DNA of 21,175 nt from Oceanococcus sp041619315. Its GTDB lineage: Bacteria > Pseudomonadota > Gammaproteobacteria > Nevskiales > Oceanococcaceae. A program made the translations under genes and the position numbers. The stretch's first letter is position 1. Every line of letters begins with the position of its first letter. Positions 15,379 through 21,175 of this stretch are shown here, piece by piece. The notes below the pieces were generated by a model. It was not told the DNA's origin and made no database searches. It saw nothing but the letters and a program-made list of their open reading frames with translations. The stretch spans positions 1 through 21,175 of the forward strand of contig JBFKEC010000016.1 in NCBI GenBank assembly GCA_041619315.1. Reading direction: 5' to 3'.

Positions 15379-16118
15379 ATCTTATGCTCCTGTGGCTCTG
15401 CGCCCCTTTCATTGGGCTTATGGGCACGCAACACGTACACCAGCGCATTGCGCTCGCGACTATCCTTGTCTATCCAGTGATCAGCCAGCCGAACCAGCAA
15501 TTGCATCAAAGCCGCATAGGGCCGACGCAACCGACGCCAGACTCGGCCATGCGTTGCGTCCTGAAACAGCTGGATACCACAGGCTGCCAATCCCATTGCT
15601 CCCCGGAAATCATTGACTTCAAAGCCTGCCTGCTCGACCACAACACGCAAGCCCTCAGACGTCCAGCGCCAATAATCGTGAGGATCCGGATGCCACACCA
15701 TCATGCCGTGGGTGGACAACAGCAGAGTGCCGCCGGGCCTCAACACACGAAAACACTCGGCCAGATATAGTGCTGGATCAGCCACATGCTCAAGCACCTG
15801 GGTGGATACAACCAGATCAAAACGCCCATCCGGACTGGGCACACTGCCGTCCGGATTCAGTTGCATCTGCGCATGCGGGTTGCCACCCAGATCTGCCGCC
15901 ACCCACTCCCGGGCCTGTGGCAAAGCATCACGGTATGGCGAGTCAGCTGCACCGTAATCCAGCACACAAGGCGCGGGCGCGTCAGCGAAACCCGCGAGCA
16001 GCATGTCTTCAATGGTCAGGCGCAATTGCCGCGCAATATATCGGTAAGGGTTGCCCAGCGCTTCGGGCTGACGACGTGTCGGTCGAGCCTTGAACTGAAC
16101 CGCCATTTCATCACTCAT
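15375..16118 (-). CDS. Class I SAM-dependent methyltransferase (Methyltransf_11-like)
   Basis: A 247-residue methyltransferase, paralogous to the one at 10675-11379: both have VLDYG motif I, STQVLEHV/SAQVLEHV, PGGTLLLSTHG/PGGTLILSTHG, a DYWRWT/DLWRWT block and an RNALVYVLRAHKP/RDAMIFVVRARKP end. Motif I reads DYGAADSPYRD here, with the second glycine of the usual G-x-G replaced by alanine. The ATG at 16116-16118 overlaps the flippase stop as ATGA; an in-frame ATG nine codons earlier (16145) is less likely. The substrate is probably a sugar or glycan hydroxyl because of context. The protein has a charged C-terminal tail (KPNERGAEPQEHK) not seen in the paralog. Confidence 0.88.
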   Translation of the reverse strand: MSDEMAVQFKARPTRRQPEALGNPYRYIARQLRLTIEDMLLAGFADAPAPCVLDYGAADSPYRDALPQAREWVAADLGGNPHAQMQLNPDGSVPSPDGRFDLVVSTQVLEHVADPALYLAECFRVLRPGGTLLLSTHGMMVWHPDPHDYWRWTSEGLRVVVEQAGFEVNDFRGAMGLAACGIQLFQDATHGRVWRRLRRPYAALMQLLVRLADHWIDKDSRERNALVYVLRAHKPNERGAEPQEHKI

Positions 16119-17545
16119 TGTGCTGGTCTCGCGAGCTTCATACACATGCGTTTGTACAGCGCATCAGTCAGGGTTTTCAGCAATTCACGCTGACCAAATA
16201 CAAACCAGACCAGCATCAGATACATGGGACCGAACAGAGCCAAGGCCACGCCCAGCTCCAGCCACATCGGCAACCCGGACTGCGTCGCCAACAACACTCT
16301 GACCACCGCACCGGAAATCACCGCCGCCGCCACCGGTCGAACAGCACGACTCAGCGCAACCGACACGCGCAACGGCAAATGTCGATAGGCCGCGAGCAAA
16401 CACGGCAACAGCAAAACCCACTGGGTGCCACTCCAGGCCCAAGCCACGCCGACCGGACCGTAACGCAATGCATACAGGGCCGCCAGCAGCATTGCCCCCC
16501 ACCCGATACATCCCCATACCAGCATGCCGCGCATGTCCCCTCGCGCCATGTACAACCATCCGGTGGAATACATCAGCGGTTGAGCTATGAGCCCAAAGCA
16601 CAACACCTGAAATATATGCTCGGCTTCGCCCCATTGCGGCCCAAGCAGCACATGAATGACCTCACTGCCGTACAGCATACCCATGACCCCCAGAGGGGCC
16701 GCCGCCAGCATCATCAGCCCGGTCGCCTTGTCGTAAAACCGCACAAACCGCTTGGGCTCCGAGATCAAACGACTCAGCATCGGCAGCGCGACCTTGCCTG
16801 CAGGCTCGTTGATGTAACCACTGGCCATGCTGGTTAGCATATGTGCACGAGTAAACTGGCCCGCAGCAGCAAAACCCATAGACCGGCTTAGCAACAGCAA
16901 ATGCAGATTTTGAGCAAAGTGACCAAGCACCCGGAAGAGCAGGAATCCGCCGCCAAAATGCACCAGTGAGCCAACACCAGCGAAGCTCTCAGGGATACGT
17001 GGATGAAATCTGGCTGCGGCCCAGCTGATAGCCAGACTCACCGCATCAGACACCACCATCATCAACACCAGAGCCCATGGACCCGCGCCAGCAGAAGCAG
17101 CAAGCACCGCACAAGCACCTCCTGCCAGAGCGCCACAGACACTGGACAGTGCAATAGCGCCAAAGCGCAACTCGCGCTGCATCAAGGCGCGATGCTGTGC
17201 CGATGCGCTGGGAATAATCACCGCCACCAACAACACCTGAATAACGCCCACCGACTGCGGTGCGTTCAGCCACTCAGCAATATCGCCGGCGAATACCACG
17301 CCCAGAGCCGCAAACACGCCACCCAGCATTAGATTCAACCAGTACAAGGCGTGAATCTGGCATTCCGTAATGCGCTCACGCTGCAATGTGGCCGCACTTA
17401 GCCCCATGTCCTGAAGCAGCACGGCCAGGCCAGTAATAACCTGAACCGAAGCCACCAGGCCATAATCCTGAGGAGCCAGAATGCGCGCAAGTACAACGGT
17501 AAAAAGCAGGCGCACAAACTGTGCAACAAGACGCGCAGCCAGCAA
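16115..17545 (-). CDS. Wzx-like polysaccharide flippase (MOP superfamily)
   Basis: A 476-residue membrane protein with about 12-14 hydrophobic segments, of the polysaccharide exporter group that moves lipid-linked repeat units across the inner membrane. The N-terminus FVRLLFTVVLARILAPQDYGLVA is the typical first-helix-to-second-helix segment, and LLLLSRSMGFAAAGQFTRA plus INEPAGKVALPMLSRL match the middle of WzxC-type proteins. The start is unclear: TTG 17543-17545, with GGTGG seven bases upstream, is the best canonical choice. In-frame coding-like sequence continues upstream (INAASAISGGSQ) and reaches an ATG at 17657-17659 that overlaps the TylF-like stop as ATGA, but an in-frame TAG at 17639-17641 interrupts it. 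An AUU start at 17579-17581 would also give a family-like N-terminus. Function is secure; the 5' end is not. Confidence 0.88.
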   Translation of the reverse strand: MLAARLVAQFVRLLFTVVLARILAPQDYGLVASVQVITGLAVLLQDMGLSAATLQRERITECQIHALYWLNLMLGGVFAALGVVFAGDIAEWLNAPQSVGVIQVLLVAVIIPSASAQHRALMQRELRFGAIALSSVCGALAGGACAVLAASAGAGPWALVLMMVVSDAVSLAISWAAARFHPRIPESFAGVGSLVHFGGGFLLFRVLGHFAQNLHLLLLSRSMGFAAAGQFTRAHMLTSMASGYINEPAGKVALPMLSRLISEPKRFVRFYDKATGLMMLAAAPLGVMGMLYGSEVIHVLLGPQWGEAEHIFQVLCFGLIAQPLMYSTGWLYMARGDMRGMLVWGCIGWGAMLLAALYALRYGPVGVAWAWSGTQWVLLLPCLLAAYRHLPLRVSVALSRAVRPVAAAVISGAVVRVLLATQSGLPMWLELGVALALFGPMYLMLVWFVFGQRELLKTLTDALYKRMCMKLARPAQ

Positions 17546-17655
17546 CTGGGAACCACCGCTAATCGCACTCGCGGCGTTAATCTCACCGGATACCGGTGTC
17601 CGATGTAACCTCTGACTGCTCAGCTCACTTGCCCCGCACTACGCACCAGTCTTGG

Positions 17656-18489
17656 TCATAACGTGCGCTTGACCGCCATGCGACCGGTATAGTCGATTCG
17701 GCTCAAGAGCGGCGCTTGCTTTGGTCCAAGCTCTGCAAAGTACTCGTCCACAGCCAGTGCGCAACCATCCCAGTGCCCGTAGTCATCAATAATGACCACA
17801 CCATGCTGACGCAAGCGTGGCCACAGATGAACCAGTTCGTGACGTGTTGACTCGTACCAGTCCGTATCCAGGCGCAGCAATGCCACGCTTTCGGGCGCGG
17901 CATCAGGCAATGTATCTTCGACCCGCCCTTTCACAAAATGCAGGCGCTCTGAGGGATATCCTGTCGCCAGCAAGGCATCACGCACCAGATCTTCATTGAA
18001 CGTTTCAGCATCAAACAGCCCCTGCCAGGGACGCTGGCCACGACCAACACTCTCCTGCCAATGCGCCATGGCCTCACCGTCATAGCGTGAAATATCCTTG
18101 GCGGTTGGCGGCGTCATGCCCTCAAAGGTGTCGAACAGGTAGATGTCCCGGTCATCGATGCCGAGCTGCTGCAAGCGCAAAATCATCGCCAGAACCGATC
18201 CCCCCTTCCACACACCGCACTCGACGAACGGCCCGTCAATTTGCGCATTTACGGTGTAGGTCACTGCATCAACAACGGCCAGCAGACGCTCTTGACTGGT
18301 CATGGTGAAAGGCAGGCATGCACGCAGAATTTCGGCCTCGTACGGGCTGCAGCCCAGCGCGATATCCAGCGGGTCAGAAACACCCTGCATCGCAGCGCCT
18401 CCCATGCCCATGCGACGTTTGATACGACGCAGAAACCGGATCGGCGCAGGTGGCCTTTTGTTTTTTATGGACATATCAGTGTTCATCAT
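17656..18489 (-). CDS. TylF/MycF-like sugar O-methyltransferase
   Basis: A 277-residue SAM- and metal-dependent O-methyltransferase. Family motifs: PFVECGVWKGGSVLAM (87-102) for SAM, IYLFDTFEGMTPP (116-128), LLRLDTDWYESTRHEL (204-219) and GVVIIDDYGHWDG (230-242), whose aspartates bind the metal in TylF and MycF. Those enzymes methylate hydroxyls of 6-deoxyhexoses in macrolides; in glycan loci relatives methylate O-antigen sugars. With Gmd and Fcl directly upstream, a deoxyhexose target such as fucose is plausible. The start ATG at 18487-18489 has several in-frame ATGs after it (residues 2 and 6) and no clear Shine-Dalgarno. It lies 24 bases after the UXS gene. Confidence 0.92.
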   Translation of the reverse strand: MMNTDMSIKNKRPPAPIRFLRRIKRRMGMGGAAMQGVSDPLDIALGCSPYEAEILRACLPFTMTSQERLLAVVDAVTYTVNAQIDGPFVECGVWKGGSVLAMILRLQQLGIDDRDIYLFDTFEGMTPPTAKDISRYDGEAMAHWQESVGRGQRPWQGLFDAETFNEDLVRDALLATGYPSERLHFVKGRVEDTLPDAAPESVALLRLDTDWYESTRHELVHLWPRLRQHGVVIIDDYGHWDGCALAVDEYFAELGPKQAPLLSRIDYTGRMAVKRTL

Positions 18490-18513
18490 CCGAATACGGA
18501 CAGCATCATCAAA

Positions 18514-19455
18514 TCAACCGCACGGCAGCAATTCACGAAAATAGCGAACGGTATGCGCAAGACCTTCATCCAACGGCACGCCAGGCGCCCAGCCCAATGT
18601 CTTTTGCGCCAATGAAATGTCCGGCTGACGTTGGCGTGGATCATCCTGAGGCAGTGGCTTAAGTTCCAGCTGAGAATCGCCACCCACTTGCTGAATGACC
18701 TTTTCAGCCAGTTGCCGAACGGTAAATTCCCCTGGGTTACCCAAATTCACGGGATTGGGCGTACCGGCGGGAGAGTTCATCAACCGAATCAACCCCTCGA
18801 CCAGATCATCCACATAACAGAATGAGCGCGTCTGCGAACCGTCACCGTAGATGGTGACCGGTTTGCCACTGAGTGCCTGCACGATGAAATTGGACACCAC
18901 GCGGCCGTCATTGGGCATCATGCGCGGACCATAGGTGTTGAAGATGCGTGCGACCTTGATGTTCAGACCATGCTGACGCTGATAATCAAAGAATAAAGTT
19001 TCAGCGCAGCGCTTGCCCTCGTCGTAACAGGATCTGGGACCGATCGGATTGACGTTGCCCCAATAGGGCTCGGGTTGAGGATGCACCGTGGGGTCACCAT
19101 AAACCTCGCTGGTCGAAGCCTGCAGAATTTTGGCTTTCACCCGCTTGGCAAGGCCCAACATGTTGATCGCACCGAGAACGCTTGTTTTGGTGGTCTGAAC
19201 CGGGTCGTGCTGATAATGAACCGGTGACGCCGGACAGGCCAGGTTATAAATTTCGTCGACCTCAACGTATAGCGAAAAGCACACATCGTGGCGCAGCAGT
19301 TCAAAGTACGGATTGTCCAGAAGATGGACCACATTGCGCTTTGAACCGGTGAAAAAGTTATCCACACAGATGACTTCATGGCCATCCTGCAACAGTCGTT
19401 CGCACAAATGCGAACCAATAAAGCCGGCACCGCCGGTGACCAAAATACGCTTCAA
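18514..19455 (-). CDS. uxs: UDP-glucuronate decarboxylase (UDP-xylose synthase)
   Basis: A 313-residue extended short-chain dehydrogenase converting UDP-glucuronate to UDP-xylose with bound NAD. The cofactor loop is VTGGAGFIGSHL near the start; the UXS-diagnostic NLACPASPVHYQHDP, ASTSEVYGDP and PIGPRSCYDEGKRCAE (catalytic Tyr-x3-Lys) follow, then RIFNTYGPRM and SFCYVDDLVEGL. The length is that of a normal bacterial UXS. The start is the TTG at 19453-19455, preceded by a strong AGGGAGGGAG; an in-frame GTG six codons upstream (19473) has no Shine-Dalgarno at a useful distance. The gene is downstream of gmd and fcl in the same operon. UDP-glucuronate must come from a UDP-glucose dehydrogenase outside this window. 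Confidence 0.94.
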   Translation of the reverse strand: MKRILVTGGAGFIGSHLCERLLQDGHEVICVDNFFTGSKRNVVHLLDNPYFELLRHDVCFSLYVEVDEIYNLACPASPVHYQHDPVQTTKTSVLGAINMLGLAKRVKAKILQASTSEVYGDPTVHPQPEPYWGNVNPIGPRSCYDEGKRCAETLFFDYQRQHGLNIKVARIFNTYGPRMMPNDGRVVSNFIVQALSGKPVTIYGDGSQTRSFCYVDDLVEGLIRLMNSPAGTPNPVNLGNPGEFTVRQLAEKVIQQVGGDSQLELKPLPQDDPRQRQPDISLAQKTLGWAPGVPLDEGLAHTVRYFRELLPCG

Positions 19456-19456
19456 A

Positions 19457-19466
19457 CTCCCTCCCT
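19457..19466 (-). promoter_or_regulatory. Strong Shine-Dalgarno deciding the UXS TTG start
   Basis: AGGGAGGGAG on the - strand with the GGAGG core four bases before TTG 19453-19455. A short inverted repeat, CCACC and GGTGG with a 4-base loop, lies just upstream (about 19470-19483) and could modulate translation, but the 5-bp stem is too short to be sure. Confidence 0.5.
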
Positions 19467-19507
19467 GGCCCACCAGTGGGTGGACTGTCCCTAGTCGCTA
19501 AACACCT

Positions 19508-20461
19508 TTATCGACGCAGCTTTTCATTATTTTCAAGGTACCAGGCATAAGTCCCGGCCAAGCCCTGATCAAGAGTTATCGAAGGACGCCAACCCAGGCC
19601 CGAGGCGCGTGTTGTATCCAGCAGCTTGCGCGGTGTCCCATCGGGCTTGCTTGCGTCAAACTCCAGTTTGCCACTATAGCCCACCACATCGGCAACGATG
19701 CGAGCAAGCTCGGCAATCGATATATCTTCGCCCCAGCCAATGTTGACGGTCTGATCGTCCGAGTACTGATGCATGAAGTACAAACAGGCCCCGGCCAAAT
19801 CGTCGACGTGCAAAAACTCGCGCCGCGGCGTCCCGCTGCCCCAAACCTCGACACTGCCATGCCCGTGCTCCGCAGCCTCATGGAACTTGCGCATCAACGC
19901 CGGCAGCACATGCGAATTCTTCAAATCAAAATTATCACCCGGCCCATACAGGTTAGTCGGCATAAGCGATATGGCATCAAAACCGTATTGGCGCCTGTAG
20001 GCCTGACACATCTTCAACCCGGCGATTTTGGCAATCGCATACCACTCGTTGGTCGGCTCCAATGCCCCTGTCAGAAGATATTCTTCCTTGAGCGGCTGTG
20101 CTGCCAGTTTGGGGTAAATGCATGAAGAGCCCAGAAACAGCAACTTGCTCGCGCCATGACGCCAGGCCGCGTCAATTACATTGGTCTGGATTTGCAGATT
20201 GTCGCGCAGGAAATCCGCTGGATACGCGTTATTGGCCAGGATGCCGCCAACTTTGGCCGCGGCGAGAAAAACGTACTCAGGCTTTTCCGCGGCGAAAAAC
20301 GCCTCGACGGCGGCGCTGTCACGCAAATCAACCAGATCGCGCGTCGGCAGCAGCAGATTGTCATGTCCGCTTGCGCGCAATGCGCGCACGATGGCCGAGC
20401 CGACCATGCCGCGATGACCCGCGACAAAGACGCGGCTGTGGGACTGCATGATTGCGTTCAC
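19508..20461 (-). CDS. fcl: GDP-L-fucose synthase
   Basis: A 317-residue short-chain dehydrogenase that epimerises and reduces GDP-4-keto-6-deoxy-mannose to GDP-L-fucose using NADPH. FVAGHRGMVGSAIVRAL (12-28) is the cofactor loop, FLAAAKVGGILANN (65-78) and LGSSCIYPK (110-118) are characteristic, and the catalytic Tyr-x3-Lys is YAIAK (141-145). PTNLYGPGDNFD and PRREFLHVDDLA follow as in E. coli Fcl (WcaG). The GTG at 20459-20461 overlaps the gmd stop as GTGA; the ATG four codons later (20447-20449) gives an N-terminus closer to that of E. coli and may be the true start. It works directly after Gmd on the same pathway. Confidence 0.96.
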   Translation of the reverse strand: MNAIMQSHSRVFVAGHRGMVGSAIVRALRASGHDNLLLPTRDLVDLRDSAAVEAFFAAEKPEYVFLAAAKVGGILANNAYPADFLRDNLQIQTNVIDAAWRHGASKLLFLGSSCIYPKLAAQPLKEEYLLTGALEPTNEWYAIAKIAGLKMCQAYRRQYGFDAISLMPTNLYGPGDNFDLKNSHVLPALMRKFHEAAEHGHGSVEVWGSGTPRREFLHVDDLAGACLYFMHQYSDDQTVNIGWGEDISIAELARIVADVVGYSGKLEFDASKPDGTPRKLLDTTRASGLGWRPSITLDQGLAGTYAWYLENNEKLRR

Positions 20462-21175
20462 TCGTGGTAATCGAAGGCCTTGAAGCCAGCCGATTTGATC
20501 AAGTGATCGCGCCGCGCCAGGCTCAGATCTTCATCCACCATTTCATTGACCAGTTGCTCGAAGCTTGTGGTGGGTTCCCAGCCCAGCTTGTCTTTGGCCT
20601 TGCGCGGGTCACCCAGCAGGGTGTCGACCTCGGTAGGGCGAAAATAACGCGGATCGACCTCGACCACACAATCCCCAGACTTGACCGCCGCATCCTTTGG
20701 CGCCGCACTCACAAAGGCCTTCTCGGCGGTGCCCTCACCGCGCCATTCCAGTTCAATCTGCAGACGCCGGGCTGCGCGGGACACAAATTCGCGAACGGTG
20801 TGCTGCACTCCACTGGCAATCACATAGTCTTCCGCACTGTCCTGCTGCAGCATCATCCACTGCATCTTGACGTAGTCGCGGGCGTGCCCCCAGTCGCGCT
20901 TGGATGACAGGTTGCCCAGATACAGCCGGTCCTGCAGACCAAGAAAAATTCGCGCCAGCGCACGCGTGATCTTGCGCGTCACAAAGGTCTCGCCGCGCAC
21001 CGGCGATTCGTGATTGAACAGTATCCCGTTGCAGGCATACAGTCCGTAAGCCTCGCGGTAATTCACCGTAATCCAGTAGGCATAGAGCTTGGCGACTGCA
21101 TACGGTGAACGCGGATAGAACGGAGTCTCTTCAGTCTGCGGGATCTGCTGTACCTTGCCGTACAGCTCGGAAGTC
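20458..21175 (-). CDS. gmd: GDP-mannose 4,6-dehydratase, C-terminal part
   Basis: The 3' two-thirds of gmd; the 5' end lies beyond the right edge. The frame is open from 21174 and gives about 238 residues before TGA at 20458. The enzyme dehydrates GDP-D-mannose to GDP-4-keto-6-deoxy-mannose with bound NADP. Seen: TSELYGKVQQIPQTE at the edge, the catalytic Tyr-x3-Lys in SPYAVAKLYAYWITV, FNHESPVRGETFVTRKIT, LGNLSSKRDWGHARDYV and DPRYFRPTEVDTLLGDP, all diagnostic of Gmd. An internal GTG at 21064-21066 is not the start. Nothing suggests it is broken. It supplies the substrate of the next gene, fcl. Confidence 0.96.
   Translation of the reverse strand, partial: TSELYGKVQQIPQTEETPFYPRSPYAVAKLYAYWITVNYREAYGLYACNGILFNHESPVRGETFVTRKITRALARIFLGLQDRLYLGNLSSKRDWGHARDYVKMQWMMLQQDSAEDYVIASGVQHTVREFVSRAARRLQIELEWRGEGTAEKAFVSAAPKDAAVKSGDCVVEVDPRYFRPTEVDTLLGDPRKAKDKLGWEPTTSFEQLVNEMVDEDLSLARRDHLIKSAGFKAFDYHE

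Noticed and set aside
16118..16837. 239-codon Gln/His/Arg-rich frame on the + strand
   Set aside because: It is the antisense of hydrophobic flippase codons; the composition is an artefact of that.
19468..19484. Possible terminator hairpin before UXS
   Set aside because: The stem is only 5 bp and no T run follows on either strand; at most a weak translational element.

Overview
The window is a 21 kb stretch of a surface-polysaccharide (O-antigen, capsule or exopolysaccharide) biosynthesis locus from a moderately GC-rich bacterium. It is most likely a proteobacterium, judging from WecG-like, Gmd/Fcl, Wzx-like and O-antigen ligase/polymerase-like proteins and tightly packed operons with many 4-base ATGA stop/start overlaps. 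I cannot name the genus from sequence alone. Both ends are cut inside genes, so the locus continues on both sides. I see no tRNA, rRNA, CRISPR array, transposase or phage gene, and no gene-free stretch longer than about 130 bases.

Layout, as six transcription units. (1) A + strand 3' gene fragment of a WecG/TagA/CpsF glycosyltransferase ends at 342. (2) A compact - strand operon (about 6438 down to 347) encodes a GT4 glycosyltransferase, two paralogous GT2 glycosyltransferases, a CDP-alcohol phosphatidyltransferase, an O-antigen ligase/polymerase-like membrane protein and a sulfotransferase. (3) A divergent + strand operon (6543-10662) encodes a GT4, a GT2, a second sulfotransferase and an OafA-type acyltransferase. 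(4) A - strand pair (12343-10675) encodes a GT8 glycosyltransferase and a SAM methyltransferase. (5) A single + gene (12465-13502) encodes a putative sugar O-methyltransferase. (6) A long - strand operon enters from the right edge and runs to 13523: gmd, fcl, UDP-glucuronate decarboxylase, a TylF-like methyltransferase, a Wzx-like flippase, a methyltransferase, an FkbM methyltransferase and a STELLO/DUF288-type protein.

Working together, unit 6 would make GDP-L-fucose (Gmd + Fcl) and UDP-xylose (UXS). Up to eight glycosyltransferases would assemble a repeat unit on a lipid carrier, the flippase would export it, and the membrane protein of unit 2 would polymerise or ligate it. The unusual aspect is the decoration capacity: five SAM-dependent methyltransferases, two sulfotransferases, one acyltransferase and one CDP-alcohol phosphotransferase. 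The predicted product is a fucose- and/or xylose-containing glycan that may be O-methylated, sulfated, acylated and perhaps modified by a phospho-alcohol. The chemistry is inferred from families, not demonstrated.

Points most worth a second look: a bacterial STELLO-like gene next to FkbM; a GT4 gene whose family-like N-terminus is in frame but has no ATG/GTG/TTG start; a flippase gene whose coupled ATG is followed after six codons by an in-frame amber codon; and two pairs of paralogs (tandem GT2s and separated methyltransferases).
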